Of a stretch of DNA of 62,869 nucleotides, positions 1 through 10,700 are shown piece by piece; within the stretch, counting starts at the first letter, position 1, and the number at the start of each line of letters is the position of its first letter. Location of the stretch: NCBI GenBank assembly GCA_022822425.1, contig JAJEBS010000119.1, positions 1-62,869 of the forward strand, given 5' to 3'. Both the position numbers and the translations under genes were made by a program. This DNA comes from Gemmatimonadota bacterium (GTDB lineage Bacteria; Gemmatimonadota; Gemmatimonadetes; Longimicrobiales; Gaopeijiaceae). The notes beneath the pieces are model-generated. The model saw only the letters and a list, made by a program, of their open reading frames with translations, was not told the origin of the DNA and did not search any database.

Positions 1-54
1 GTCACCCTGAGGGACGGGCGCATCGCGTCGGACCGCCGGAACGGCGTCGGGTGA
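1..54 (+). CDS. ABC transporter ATP-binding protein, C-terminal tail (partial)
   Basis: The first 17 codons are open from the window edge and end in TGA at 52-54. The encoded tail, VTLRDGRIASD followed by a short polar end, matches the usual C-terminus of LolD/MacB-type ATPases, where a strand ending in LRDGRI follows the H-loop. Its stop overlaps the GTG start of the permease in a GTGA junction, as is normal for an ATPase-permease pair. The assignment rests on a very short piece and on the neighbour; the rest of the gene lies outside the window. Confidence 0.55.
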   Translation, partial: VTLRDGRIASDRRNGVG

Positions 55-2612
55 TCCCCTTCTCGCTCAGGCTCGCGTGGCGGGAGGGCCGCGCCGGCAT
101 ACGGCGCATCGGCGCCTACGCCGCCTCGGTGGCGCTCGGGGTCGCCGCGCTGGTGGCGGTGCACTCCTTCAGCGCCGACGTGATCCGCTCCATACGGGAG
201 GAGTCGCAGCTCCTCCTGGGCGCCGACCTGCGCCTCACTTCCAACACGGTCATCTCCGACAGCGTGGGCGCCATCGCCGACTCGGTCGTGGCCGAGGGAG
301 GGCGCCTCTCGCGGGTGACCGGGCTGGTGTCCATGGTGTACGCGCCCCGAAGCGGGACCACCCGGCTGAGCCAGGTAAGGGGGGTGGAAGGGGGCTTTCC
401 GCTCTACGGGCGGGTGGAGACGGCGCCCCCGGGGATCTGGTCGCGGCTGGGCGAGCCCGGTGTCGCGATCGTGGACGAGGCGATCCCCATACAGCTGGGC
501 GTGGGCGCGGGCGACACCCTGCAGGTGGGCACCTCCTCCTTCGTCATTCTGGGCACCGTGCGCGGCCTGCCGACCGACATCGGCTTCCAGAGCGCCATCG
601 GGCCGCGGGTGTTCGTCGCGCGGAGCGATCTCGCCGCCAGCGGGCTGCTCGAGTTCGGCAGCGTCGCCCGCCACCACATCTACCTGCGCATGCCCGCGGG
701 GGAGGACCCGGAGGACGTGGAGGACCGCCACTGGCGCTTCTTCCGCAACCAGGCCGTGACCTCGGTGACCGCCCAGGACCAGGCCCGGAGGCTCACCCGG
801 GGCACGCGCGTGCTCGCCTGGTTCCTGAGGGTCGTGGGGCTGACGGCGCTGCTGCTCGGGGGCATCGGCGCCGCCAGCGCGATCCACGTGTACGTGAAGG
901 AGAAGACGACGTCGGTCGCGGTGCTGCGGTGCATCGGCGCGCGCGAACGGAGCGTCTTCAACGCCTACCTCCTGCAGGCGCTGGCGCTCGGCCTGGTCGG
1001 CTCCGTCGCAGGGGTGGCGGGGGGGATCGGGCTGCAGCGCCTCCTGCCCCTGCTGATCACGGACGTGCTGCCCGTCACCGTGGAGGCGCGGGTGGACCGG
1101 ACGGCCGTGGTCGCGGGGCTGGTGACGGGGATGGCGGCGGCCGCGCTGTTCGCGCTACTCCCGCTCCTCCGCATCCGCGGCATCGCCCCCCTCCAGGCCC
1201 TGCGCGCCGACTTCGAGCCGGAAGCCACGGCGCAATCGCGGCTGGATCGCGTGTTCGCGATCGGCGCTCTGGTCGGCGGGATGCTGCTGCTCAGCCTCTG
1301 GCAGGCCCCCGAGCCCGAGCACGCCCTCGGCTTCGCCGGCGGACTCAGCGCCGCCCTGCTGCTGCTCTACGGAACCGCGGTCGCGCTCACCCGCCTCACC
1401 CGGCGCTACTTCCCGGCGCGCGCGTCGTACGCCATCCGCCAGGGGGTCGCCAACCTCTTCCGGCCCCAGAACCAGACCGCGGCCGTAATGCTCGCGCTCG
1501 GCCTGGGCTCCTTCCTCATCACCACCGTGCTCGTGGTGGAGGCCAACCTGGATCGCGCCCTCTCGACCGACGCCGGCGAGAACCGGCCCAACCTGCTCTT
1601 CTTCGACGTCCAGCCCGACCAGCGGGACGGCGTGACCGAGCTGGTGGCGGAGGCGGGCGGCGGCCCGGTCGACCTGACCGCCGTGGTGCCGGCGCGCATC
1701 TCCAGCCTGAACGGCCGTCCGGCCGCGGAGATCCTGCGCGACCGCTCCGACGGCGGCCCGGCCCGCTGGGCGGTGCGGCGCCTCTACCGTAACACCTCGC
1801 GCGCCGAACTCGCCGACACGGAGGAGCTTGTGGCCGGCCGCTGGTGGGATGAGGGGGCGGCCACCGGCGGCGACAACGGCGCCGACCCGCCCGACGGCCT
1901 CTCGCTCGACGCCGACCTGGCCGACGACCTGAGGGTCGGGATCGGCGACCGGATCACCTGGGACGTCCAGGGCGTCCCCGTGACCACCACGGTGGAGAAC
2001 CTCCGCCGCGTCGACTGGGAGCGCTTCGACATCAACTTCCTCGTGGTCGCCGAGCCGGGCGTCTTCGACCAGGCCCCGCGCAGCTACCTGGGCCTGGCAC
2101 GAATCGTCGACCCCGAGGCCCGCGCGCGCATGCAGCGCAACCTGGTGCTCGGCCTCCCGAACGTCTCGGTGCTCGACCTGGCGCTCGTCCAGGAAGCCCT
2201 CGACACCATCCTCGGCCGGGTGGGCGGGGCCATCCGTTTCCTGGCCCTCTTCATCGCTCTCGCCGGCGTGGTCGTGCTGGTGGGCTCCCTCACCACTTCC
2301 CGCTATCAGAGGATGCGCGAGAGCGCCCTCCTTAAGACCCTTGGCGCGCGCCGCTCCCTCGTGCGCCAGGTCCTGCTCGCGGAGTACACCAGCCTGGGGG
2401 CGCTCGCCGCGCTGGCGGGCGGGCTCCTCGGCGTGTGCTCCGCGTGGGCGCTGGTCGAGTTCTTCTTCGAGCTCGACTTCCACCTGCCGGTCGGGCGTGT
2501 GGCGGCCGTCTGGCTGGTGGTGGTCGCGTTGACCGTGGTTACCGGGTTCGCAAACAGCCGGGGCGTCCTCCGCCGCACGCCGCTGGAGACCCTGCGGGAG
2601 GTGGCGGGGTAG
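51..2612 (+). CDS. FtsX-like ABC transporter permease (YbbP type)
   Basis: This 853-residue inner-membrane permease has the double architecture of the YbbP group. A first membrane helix lies near residues 17-37, a periplasmic domain spans about 40-255, and a helix bundle occupies about 255-445. A further helix near 475-500 leads to a second periplasmic domain, and three C-terminal helices lie near 728-840. Both halves carry the FtsX signature with a conserved Gly-Ala-Arg after a helix (LRCIGARE near 295-302 and LLKTLGARR near 763-771). The GTG start overlaps the stop of the ATPase by 4 bases, so the two are translationally coupled. The family moves lipids, lipoproteins or peptides rather than small solutes; the substrate is not deducible here. 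Confidence 0.85.
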   Translation: MIPFSLRLAWREGRAGIRRIGAYAASVALGVAALVAVHSFSADVIRSIREESQLLLGADLRLTSNTVISDSVGAIADSVVAEGGRLSRVTGLVSMVYAPRSGTTRLSQVRGVEGGFPLYGRVETAPPGIWSRLGEPGVAIVDEAIPIQLGVGAGDTLQVGTSSFVILGTVRGLPTDIGFQSAIGPRVFVARSDLAASGLLEFGSVARHHIYLRMPAGEDPEDVEDRHWRFFRNQAVTSVTAQDQARRLTRGTRVLAWFLRVVGLTALLLGGIGAASAIHVYVKEKTTSVAVLRCIGARERSVFNAYLLQALALGLVGSVAGVAGGIGLQRLLPLLITDVLPVTVEARVDRTAVVAGLVTGMAAAALFALLPLLRIRGIAPLQALRADFEPEATAQSRLDRVFAIGALVGGMLLLSLWQAPEPEHALGFAGGLSAALLLLYGTAVALTRLTRRYFPARASYAIRQGVANLFRPQNQTAAVMLALGLGSFLITTVLVVEANLDRALSTDAGENRPNLLFFDVQPDQRDGVTELVAEAGGGPVDLTAVVPARISSLNGRPAAEILRDRSDGGPARWAVRRLYRNTSRAELADTEELVAGRWWDEGAATGGDNGADPPDGLSLDADLADDLRVGIGDRITWDVQGVPVTTTVENLRRVDWERFDINFLVVAEPGVFDQAPRSYLGLARIVDPEARARMQRNLVLGLPNVSVLDLALVQEALDTILGRVGGAIRFLALFIALAGVVVLVGSLTTSRYQRMRESALLKTLGARRSLVRQVLLAEYTSLGALAALAGGLLGVCSAWALVEFFFELDFHLPVGRVAAVWLVVVALTVVTGFANSRGVLRRTPLETLREVAG

Positions 2613-2658
2613 GCGCTATCGCCAAGCCCCCGCCCCGGTCAACACAAACGCCCGGGAG

Positions 2659-2678
2659 CGGGATCGCGGTCGATCCCG
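2659..2678. terminator. Hairpin between convergent genes, probable bidirectional terminator
   Basis: A perfect 8-bp stem (CGGGATCG paired with CGATCCCG) closes a CGGT loop and is followed by a short T-rich stretch. An outer GGGAGCG/CGCTCCC pair at 2654-2660 and 2688-2694 could extend it. It sits between the stop codons of the converging permease and aminotransferase genes. Confidence 0.5.
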
Positions 2679-2684
2679 GCTTTC

Positions 2685-3860
2685 CTACGCTCCCGCCCGC
2701 GCGTAAGCTCTCAGCCGTTCGCTCGCCGTCTCCAGGCTGGCGATGCGCTTGCAGAACACGAAGCGCACGTAGGTGCTGTCCCCGGCTTCCACGTTGAAAA
2801 AGCTCGATCCCGGCACCGGAATCACCCCCGCGTCGCGCGCCAGCGAGCGCGAGAAGGTGTCGTCGTCTTCGTCGGAGAGATCCGAGAAGTCGGCCATGAT
2901 GTAGTACGCGCCTTCGGGAGCCGAACAGCGGAAGCCACCTTCGAGCAGACCCTCGTACAGGATTTCGCGCTTCGCCAGATAGCTCTGCTTGAGCTCGTCG
3001 TAGAACTCGGGCCCCAGCGCGTTCATCGCTGCCGCGACCCCCTCCTGCAGCGGGGCGGGCGCGCCCACCGTGAGGAAGTCGTGCACCTTGCGGATCTCGT
3101 CGGTGAGGTCGGCGGGGGCCACGATGGTGCCCAGCCGCCAGCCGGTCACGCTGTAGGTCTTGGACGCGCCGGAGACGGTGACCGTGCGCTCGCGCATGTC
3201 CGGGAGGGTGGCCAGCGGGATGTGCTCGCCCTCGTAGTAGATGTGCTCGTAGATCTCGTCGGTGAACGCCAGGATATCATGGCGCCGGCAGATGTCGGCG
3301 ACCCCCTCCAGCTCCGCGCGGTCGAAGACGCGTCCGGTGGGATTGTTGGGCGTGTTGAGGATGATGGCGCGGGTGCGCGGGGTGACGACCGCCTCGAGCC
3401 GGGCCGGGTCCAGGCGGAACTCCGGCGGCTCCAGGCGATGGAACACGGGCGTGGCCTCGCACAGGATGGCATCCGGTCCGTAGTTCTCGTAGAACGGCTC
3501 CAGCACGATCACTTCGTCGCCCGGGTTGATGACCGCGAGCATGATGGACGCCATCGCCTCGGTGGCCCCGCAGGTGACGGTGATCTCGCGCTCGCCGTTC
3601 ACTTCCATCCCGTACCACTCGCGGTACTTGCGCACCAGCGCGTCGCGGTAGCGCGGCGATCCCCAGGTGATCGCGTACTGGTTGATGTCGGTCTGGATGG
3701 CCTGGCAGGCGGCGTCCTTGATCACCTGGGGCGCCGGAAAGTCCGGGAACCCCTGGGCCAGATTCAGCGCCCCGCACTCCTGCGCGACGCGCGTCATCTC
3801 GCGGATGACGGACTCGGTGAAGAGGCGCGTCCGGCGCGCCGTGCGTGGCTTCTGGGTCAT
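2685..3860 (-). CDS. Pyridoxal-phosphate aminotransferase, class I fold
   Basis: The 391-residue protein shows the class I/II aminotransferase core: an N-terminal GFPDFPAP segment, PNNPTG at 171-176, Asp201 and Tyr204 contacting the cofactor ring, and the Schiff-base lysine Lys234 in SGASKTYSVTGWR. The order and spacing match the I-gamma subgroup that includes kynurenine, glutamine and methionine aminotransferases (E. coli YbdL type). It is probably a soluble cytoplasmic enzyme; the amino donor cannot be read from sequence. The ATG at 3860 was chosen because the conserved fold begins there; the frame is open further upstream, but that extension is proline- and arginine-rich without conserved features. 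It is transcribed convergently with the permease gene. Confidence 0.9.
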   Translation of the reverse strand: MTQKPRTARRTRLFTESVIREMTRVAQECGALNLAQGFPDFPAPQVIKDAACQAIQTDINQYAITWGSPRYRDALVRKYREWYGMEVNGEREITVTCGATEAMASIMLAVINPGDEVIVLEPFYENYGPDAILCEATPVFHRLEPPEFRLDPARLEAVVTPRTRAIILNTPNNPTGRVFDRAELEGVADICRRHDILAFTDEIYEHIYYEGEHIPLATLPDMRERTVTVSGASKTYSVTGWRLGTIVAPADLTDEIRKVHDFLTVGAPAPLQEGVAAAMNALGPEFYDELKQSYLAKREILYEGLLEGGFRCSAPEGAYYIMADFSDLSDEDDDTFSRSLARDAGVIPVPGSSFFNVEAGDSTYVRFVFCKRIASLETASERLRAYARAGA

Positions 3861-4092
3861 GGTGCCTGAGTGCTCGCTGGAGTGTGCCGGATCCGGTTCC
3901 CGTGGGGCGTCCCGTCCCGGCTTGGCGGGCACCCCTCCGCGCACATCGGCAGGAGCCTTCACGCGGCGACGCTGCAAGCTCTGTGGCGAGGGGTGGATGG
4001 GCAAGGGAGGAGGAAGCGATGCAATCGGAGATTGGCCAGCCGCGCGCCTGCTGCGGGGACCGGGCAAGAGGTTCCTTCACCGACTGACAATC

Positions 4093-4121
4093 TTGCAACT
4101 CAGGAATACCATACCGATATT
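4093..4121 (+). promoter_or_regulatory. Possible promoter for the DUF4143 ATPase gene
   Basis: TTGCAA and GATATT are separated by 17 bases in an AT-richer stretch just before the start codon. The -10 box matches the sigma-70 consensus at 4 of 6 positions. The predicted transcript would begin within a few bases of the ATG, so it would be nearly leaderless. Confidence 0.3.
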
Positions 4122-4129
4122 GCAGACTT

Positions 4130-5335
4130 ATGAACGCCATGATGATTCCCCGCAGCCTGCGGCCGAGTGTCGAGGAGCACCTCCGGATCTTTCCGGCCGT
4201 CGCCCTTCTGGGTCCCCGACAGGTCGGCAAGACCACGATGGCGCGGGCGATCGCCGATGCGCGTCCCGAGCCTGTTCGGGGCGCGCGCAAGCCCGGTCTC
4301 TACCTTGATCTCGAGAACCCGGCTCACCGGGAGAGGCTTGTCGACGCGCGCGGTTACCTGGGTTCGGTGCGGGACCGATTAGTAGTGCTCGACGAGATTC
4401 ATCGCGTGCCCGAGCTGTTCCAGGAGCTTCGCGGGATCATCGACGAGCGCATCCGCGACGGCGAGCCGGCGGGCCACTTCCTCGTCCTCGGATCGGCCTC
4501 GATGGACCTCATGCGACAGTCGGGCGAAAGCCTGGCCGGACGCATCGGCTATCTGGCGCTCGACCCGCTGGATGTCCGCGAGGTCGGAGACGGCGAACTG
4601 ACGCGCCTGTGGATCCGGGGTGGATTCCCTCGCAGCTTCCTCGCGCCGACGGACGGGGCGAGCACTCTCTGGCGCGAGAACTTCATCCGCACCTACCTCG
4701 AACGCGATATCCCCATGTTGGGTCCGCGCATTCCCGCAGAAACCCTGCGTCGATTCTGGACCATGCTCGCGCACTCGCAGGGCGGACTCTGGAACGCTGC
4801 CGCGCTGGCTCGCAGCCTCTCGGTCGACGGCAAGACCGTCGTGCGATACCTGGACCTCCTGGCCGACCTCCTCCTAGTGCGTCGCCTGCCGCCGTTTCAC
4901 GCCAACGTCCGCAAGCGGCTTGTCAAGTCGCCCAAGGTCTATGTCCGCGACAGCGGGATCGTCCACACGCTCCTCGGACTCGATGACCGGCATGCCGTCG
5001 TGGGTCACCCGGTAGCGGGAGCGAGCTGGGAGGGCTTCGCGATCGAAACCCTCATTCGGGCGGCTCCGGGGCGCACCCGCGCCAGCTTCTACCGGACCGC
5101 AACCGGCACCGAAATCGATCTCGTCCTGGAGTTGCCCGGCGGCGGGGTCTGGGCGACCGAGGTCAAGCGCGGGCTCGTGGGCGTCCCCGGCCGGCGCCTT
5201 CGCATCGCCCTGGACGACGTCAGGCCGGACGAGGCGTTTCTCGTGTACGGCGGTGAGGAGCGCTACCCGGCGAAGGGCGGCGTCGAGGCCATCGGGCTGC
5301 GTGAACTGGCGGAGGAACTGGCTGCCTTGAGCTGA
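4130..5335 (+). CDS. AAA family ATPase with C-terminal DUF4143 domain
   Basis: This 401-residue protein has an AAA_14-type nucleotide-binding domain at the N-terminus, with Walker A GPRQVGKTT and Walker B VVLDEIHRVP. The second half matches DUF4143, with a winged-helix-like segment and a PD-(D/E)XK-like region reading EIDLVLE and WATEVKRG. Such solitary ATPases are common and scattered in bacteria and archaea, often behave as mobile accessory genes, and have no settled function. Three in-frame ATGs (4130, 4139, 4142) are possible starts; no strong ribosome-binding site separates them. It is flanked by unrelated genes, so the context gives no clue to its partner. Confidence 0.88.
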   Translation: MNAMMIPRSLRPSVEEHLRIFPAVALLGPRQVGKTTMARAIADARPEPVRGARKPGLYLDLENPAHRERLVDARGYLGSVRDRLVVLDEIHRVPELFQELRGIIDERIRDGEPAGHFLVLGSASMDLMRQSGESLAGRIGYLALDPLDVREVGDGELTRLWIRGGFPRSFLAPTDGASTLWRENFIRTYLERDIPMLGPRIPAETLRRFWTMLAHSQGGLWNAAALARSLSVDGKTVVRYLDLLADLLLVRRLPPFHANVRKRLVKSPKVYVRDSGIVHTLLGLDDRHAVVGHPVAGASWEGFAIETLIRAAPGRTRASFYRTATGTEIDLVLELPGGGVWATEVKRGLVGVPGRRLRIALDDVRPDEAFLVYGGEERYPAKGGVEAIGLRELAEELAALS

Positions 5336-5593
5336 GGACACGACAGTCGCCGTCGCAGGCTCGCAGGCAGCACGCTTGACCCTCCGGGCGGCGGTCGATC
5401 CCACAGCCGGGTTTCGGCTACCCCGCCGGCGCGCACATTGGGCGAAGCACGATTCGCCCGCCCGCTTGCAGCCCCGAACCCGCTCCGGGCATATTGCCAC
5501 CACCCCGCCGGGGCGTCGGGAGCGTCCCGTCCAACCGGCGCGGCAGCGGGTCCGCCAGCCGGATCCCGTCACTCCTGCGGCAGGTCGGGGAAC

Positions 5594-7687
5594 ATGTACG
5601 CACCACGTATCGCACGGACTCGGGAGGGGGCTCGCCAGGTCGCAGCTCTCGCGCTCTTTCTCATCGCTTTCTCTTTCGGCGGCACGGCGGCCGCGGCGCA
5701 GCAGACGCCGTTCGGCGTCGACGACGCCATCAACCTCACGCGGGTGTCCGACCCCCGGATGTCACCGGATGGGGAACGGGTGCTGTTCTCGCGCTCGGAA
5801 CTGGACTGGGACGAGAACGAACGCACCACCTCGCTCTGGATCGTGAACGCGGACGGCACGGATGCCCGCCGCTTCACCGGCGAGGACGGAGACTCCGGCG
5901 CGCGTTGGTCCCCGGACGGCCGCTGGGTGGCGTTCCTGCGTTCGAGCGGCGACGGGGAGGAGCGCAGGCGGCAGGTATTCCTCATCCGCACGGACGGCGG
6001 GGAGGCGCGGGCGCTGACCGGGCATCCCACTTCGGTGCGCTCGTTCGAGTGGGGCGATGCGGGCTCCATCTTCTTCCTCGCCAACGACTCGCTTCCGGAC
6101 GAGGAGGAGGAACGCCGCGAGGACGGCTACGACGCCATCTTCGTCGACGAGGCGCCCAACGGGCAGACGCGCGGCGAGTGGTCGAGCATCTGGATGATCG
6201 CCCTGGACTCGGAGGACTCCGAGGATGAGGGGGGCTCCGAGGCGCGCCGGCTCACCACCGGCAACCTGCGCATCGGCCAGTTCGCGGTCGCGCCCGGGGC
6301 GGAGCGCGTCGCCTACACCTACCGCCACGAGAACAAGCGCAACGACGGCTATCTCTCCGAGATCGCGCTGCTCGACGTGGCCACGGGCGAGGTCCGCGAC
6401 CTGACCGACAACGAGGCGCCCGAGAGTTCGCTGGCCTGGTCTCCCGACGGGACCCGGCTCGCCTTCGGTGCTCCCGACCTCGAGACCTGGGAGCTCGACC
6501 AGGGCAACCTGTACGTCATGGATGTCGAGAGCGGCGACGTGCGCCAGATGGCGCCGGACATGACGGTGGACATCCGGGGCACGCCCCAGTGGCATCCCTC
6601 CGGAGACGCCTTCTACTTCGCGGGGCTCGACCGGACGGTCGCCCACCTGTACCGGCTTGACGCCGAATCGGGAGCGCTGGAGGCGGTTTCCTCGGGGGAC
6701 GGCATCCTCTCCGCGCCCAGCTTCTCGACGGACTTCACCCGCTACGCCTTCACGCACAACACGCCCACCGCCCCGGGCGACATCTATTCCGCGGGGATGG
6801 ACGGCGGCGCCCCCACCCGCCTCACCGAGGCCAACCCATGGATGACGGAGCGCCAACTGGCCGAGCCCGAGGTCGTCCAGTGGACCAGCCGCGACGGGCT
6901 CCCGATCGAGGGCATCCTCTACCGCAGCCTCAACCCCGACGCCCAGTCGCTGGTGCTCGAGATCCACGGCGGGCCGGCGGGGGTCTTCACCCGCGGCTTC
7001 GACGCCGACGCGCAGATTCTCGCCGCAGCCGGCTACTCCATCATCCAGCCCAACGTGCGCGGCTCCTCCGGCTACGGCGACGAGCTCCTGCGCGGCAACA
7101 TGAACGACATCGGGGGCGGGGACTACGACGACGTCATGACCGGAGTCGACCACGTGCTGGGGACCGGAGTCGGCCATCCCGACTCGCTGTCCGTGAAGGG
7201 CTGGAGCTACGGCGGCATCCTGGGCGGCTGGACCATCACCCAGACCGATCGCTTCAAGGCCGCGAGCCTGGGGGCGATGGTGTCGGACTGGCAGAGCGAG
7301 TTCGGCACCGGCTTCCACTTCGACGTCCTGCGCTGGTACCTGGGCGGCGACCCGTGGTCGAATCGGAACCACTGGCTCGAGCGCTCCGCCTACTCCCACC
7401 TCGACCAGGTCACCACCCCGACCATCCTCTTCCACGGGGAGCGCGACCAGACGGACACCATGGCGCAGTCGATGAACTTCTTCGCGGGGCTGACGCATCT
7501 CGGCGTCGAGAGCCGCTTCATCCTCTTCCCGCGCGAGGGCCACGGCATCAGCGAGCCCCGGCACCACCGCACGCGCCTGGTCGAGGAGCTGCGCTGGCTC
7601 GAGCTGTACGTGCGCGGCAACTCGGACTGGGAGGCCCCGGAACGTCCCGACGAAGAAGGGAAGCCACGTCCCGTGACGGATGATTGA
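5594..7687 (+). CDS. Secreted S9 family prolyl oligopeptidase-like peptidase
   Basis: The 697-residue protein begins with a Sec signal peptide (an Arg-rich start, a hydrophobic core, then AAAAQQ). Next comes a WD40-like propeller with repeated SPDG motifs, up to about residue 430. The C-terminal alpha/beta-hydrolase domain carries a complete triad: Ser538 in GWSYGG, Asp618 in GERDQTD and His650 in REGHGISEP. Family members cleave short peptides after proline or other residues, typically in the periplasm. The ATG at 5594 directly precedes the signal peptide; the upstream open frame has no sensible N-terminus. The preceding gap 5336-5593 shows no gene or clear site. Confidence 0.9.
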   Translation: MYAPRIARTREGARQVAALALFLIAFSFGGTAAAAQQTPFGVDDAINLTRVSDPRMSPDGERVLFSRSELDWDENERTTSLWIVNADGTDARRFTGEDGDSGARWSPDGRWVAFLRSSGDGEERRRQVFLIRTDGGEARALTGHPTSVRSFEWGDAGSIFFLANDSLPDEEEERREDGYDAIFVDEAPNGQTRGEWSSIWMIALDSEDSEDEGGSEARRLTTGNLRIGQFAVAPGAERVAYTYRHENKRNDGYLSEIALLDVATGEVRDLTDNEAPESSLAWSPDGTRLAFGAPDLETWELDQGNLYVMDVESGDVRQMAPDMTVDIRGTPQWHPSGDAFYFAGLDRTVAHLYRLDAESGALEAVSSGDGILSAPSFSTDFTRYAFTHNTPTAPGDIYSAGMDGGAPTRLTEANPWMTERQLAEPEVVQWTSRDGLPIEGILYRSLNPDAQSLVLEIHGGPAGVFTRGFDADAQILAAAGYSIIQPNVRGSSGYGDELLRGNMNDIGGGDYDDVMTGVDHVLGTGVGHPDSLSVKGWSYGGILGGWTITQTDRFKAASLGAMVSDWQSEFGTGFHFDVLRWYLGGDPWSNRNHWLERSAYSHLDQVTTPTILFHGERDQTDTMAQSMNFFAGLTHLGVESRFILFPREGHGISEPRHHRTRLVEELRWLELYVRGNSDWEAPERPDEEGKPRPVTDD

Positions 7688-7695
7688 GCCAGTAT

Positions 7696-7735
7696 ACAGT
7701 AGATGACAGTAGAGTTATCAGCAGATGTCAGCAGT
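7696..7735 (+). repeat. Helically phased 10-bp direct repeats upstream of the BNR-repeat gene
   Basis: Two copies of ACAGTAGA start at 7696 and 7706. Two copies of TCAGCAG start at 7718 and 7728. All four share a CAGYAG core spaced 10, 12 and 10 bases apart, so they face one side of the helix. The stretch is AT-richer than its surroundings and lies 40-80 bases before the next start codon, consistent with an activator binding site. Confidence 0.45.
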
Positions 7736-7774
7736 ATTGTCTCCCGCTCTCCCGCGCCGAGTAGAGGTACCCCG

Positions 7775-10700
7775 ATGTTTCGCATGAGATGGATTAATCC
7801 GACGTTCCTTCTGGCAACGATTGTCAGCAGCCTGCCGGCGAGCGCCCAGAGCGTCGCGCCCGAGCACTTCTCCGTGATGCAGGCCCGTCCCATCGGGCCC
7901 GCGGGGATGAGCGGACGCGTATCCGACGTCGAGGTGGTGCTCTCGAACCGGAACGTCATCTACGTCGGTTCCGCGAGCGGAGGGGTGTGGAAGTCCGACG
8001 ACGGGGGCCACGTCTGGCGGCCCGTCTTCGACGACCAGCCCGTGGGCAGCATCGGTGCCGTGACCGTCTTCCAGCCCAATCCGGAGATCGTCTGGGCGGG
8101 CACCGGGGAAGGGAATCCGCGCAACAGCGCCGGGGTCGGCAACGGCATCTACAAGAGCACCGACGGGGGCGAGAGCTGGGCCCACATGGGACTCGAGGAC
8201 TCGGGGAAGATCCACCGCGTGCTCACGCATCCGTCCGATCCCGACATCGCGTATGTCGCGGCGCTCGGGCCGACCTGGCGAACGGGCGGCGAGCGCGGGG
8301 TCTACCGCACGCGCGACGGGGGCGAGAGCTGGGAGGCGGTCCTGCAGTCGAACGAGCGCAGCGGCGCGGGCGAGCTGATCATGGATCCGGCCAACCCGGA
8401 CAAGCTCTTCGCGGCGCTCTGGGAGCATCAGCGCTGGCCCTGGGCCTTCGAGTCGGGCGGGCCCGGAAGCGGGCTGCACGTCACCCGCGACGGCGGCGAC
8501 ACGTGGACACAGCTCACCGAGGAGGACGGGCTGCCGCCCGGCGAGCTCGGCCGCATCGGGCTCGCGATCCCGGCGGAGCATCCTTCGGTGGTATACGCCC
8601 TGGTGGAGGCCGAGCGGAGCGAGTTGCTGCGCTCCGATGACGGCGGCCGCAGCTGGAGGACCATCTCCGATGCGCCCGGGGTGGCGCCCCGGCCCTTCTA
8701 CTACGCGGATCTGCGCGCCCACCCGTCCAACGAGAACCGCATCTATTCGCTCCATGGAGCGGTGACGGTGTCCGAGGACGCGGGCCGCACCTTCACCACC
8801 GTCGTGCCCAGCGCCATCATCCACGGCGACATCCACGAGCTCTGGATCGATCCCGACGACCCGAGCCGGATGATCCTGGGCAACGACGGCGGCATCGCCT
8901 TCACGTACGACCGCGGGCGGTACTGGCGGTTCGTGGAGAACCTCCCGCTGGCCCAGTTCTACCACATCGAAGTCGACGACGAGATCCCGTTCAACGTCTA
9001 CGGAGGGCTACAGGACAACGGCTCATGGTGGGGGCCTTCGGATGTCTGGGGGGGACGCGGGGTCATGAACGCGCACTGGCACCGGGTGGTGAGCGGCGAC
9101 GGCTTCGTGGCGGCGCCGGATCCGAGCGATCCGCGCTACGGCTATTCGTCTTCACAGCGCGGCAACCTCCAGCGCTTCGACCGTGTCACGGGCCAGCGCA
9201 AAGCCATCCGCCCCGCGCATCCGGAGGGCGAAACGCTCCGCTTCCACTGGAACGCGGCCTTCGCCACCGACCCCTTCGACTCGACCACCATCTACATCGG
9301 CAGCCAGTTCGTGCACCGGAGTCGGGACCAGGGCTCGAGCTGGGAGATCATCTCGGGCGACCTGACCACCAACGACCGGTCCAAGCAGCAGGCCCACCTG
9401 AGCGGCGGGCTCACCATCGACGCCTCGGGCGCCGAGGAACACACGACGCTCCTGACCATCGCGCCCAGCGCGCTCGAGGAGGGGCTGATCTGGGTGGGGA
9501 GCGACGACGGACGGGTGCACGTAACCCGCGACGGGGGCGGTTCGTGGGCCAGCCTCGAGGCCAACGTGCCGGGTGTGCCCGAAGCCACCTGGATCCCGCA
9601 CATCGAGCCCGGCAAGCACGATCCCGCCACCGCCTACATGGTCTACGACGACCATCGGCGCGGGAACTGGACGCCCTACGTCTACCGCACCGGGAATTAC
9701 GGAGCGTCGTGGCAGTCCATCGCGACCGACGACATCTTCGGCTTCGTGCACGTGATCGAGGAGGACCCGGAGGAGCCCAACCTGCTCTTCGTGGGGACGG
9801 AGTTCGGGCTGTACGTGAGCCTCGACCGGGGGGCGAGCTGGTGGAAGCATCCCGGCGTGCCACCGACTCCGGTGCGCGACATCGTGGTGCACCCGCGCGA
9901 CGGCGATCTGGCGCTGGGGACGCACGGGCGCGCGGCGCTGGTGGTCGACGACGTGCGTCCGCTGCGGGCGCTGGCGGCCGATCCGACGGTGGCCGCGCGG
10001 CCGGTGGAGGTCATGCCGGTAGCGCCGGTGCGCCAGCACACCCAGTCGGAGGGGATGGGGCTCACGGGATACCGCTCGGTCGGCCACACCATGTTCATCG
10101 GGCCCCGGCGGCCGTACGGTGCCCTGGTTCACTACTGGCTGGCGCCCGGCGAGATGGTGGCGGGCGCCGAGGTGCAGATCGCCGACGGGGGTGGGGCGGT
10201 GGTGCGGACCCTCACGGGCACGACCGACCCGGGCCTCAACCGGGTGGTGTGGGACCTGCGCGACGAGACCGCAGGCGGCGGCATCGAGGTGATGCCCGGC
10301 ACCTACTCGGTGCGGGTGAACGCCGGTCCCGGCTCGGCGGCGCAGACGCTCGAGGTGCTCCCCGACCACCGCTTCCCGTACAATCCGGAGGCGCGCGCGG
10401 CCAAGATCGCGGCGCGCAGGGAGGCGGCCGGCTGGATGACCACGGCGAACGAGGCACAGGACCGCCTGGAGCGCGCCCTCGACGGGCTGGACGTGGTGCT
10501 CGCCACCCTGGCCGACGACGACGCCCTGAGCAGCGAGGGCCGCACCGTGTCCGAGGTCGTGCGCGGGCTGCTGGAGCTCCACTTCACCGGCCCCGAGTGC
10601 CAGGGCGGATGCGGCGGTCAGGCGACGGTGCGCCACGTGCAGGCCGCCGCCGGCCCGCTCGCCAGCTCCTGGGACGCCCCCACGCCCAACGAGCTTCAGG

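Noticed and set aside
1155-2483. Minus-strand frame opposite the FtsX permease
   Set aside because: Shadow of a well-supported gene; no motif and skewed composition.
2685-3860. Aminotransferase considered as EgtE, the ergothioneine C-S lyase
   Set aside because: It belongs to the class I-gamma aminotransferases with a GASKTYSVTGWR motif, is 15 kb from egtB and lacks features of EgtE (class V fold).
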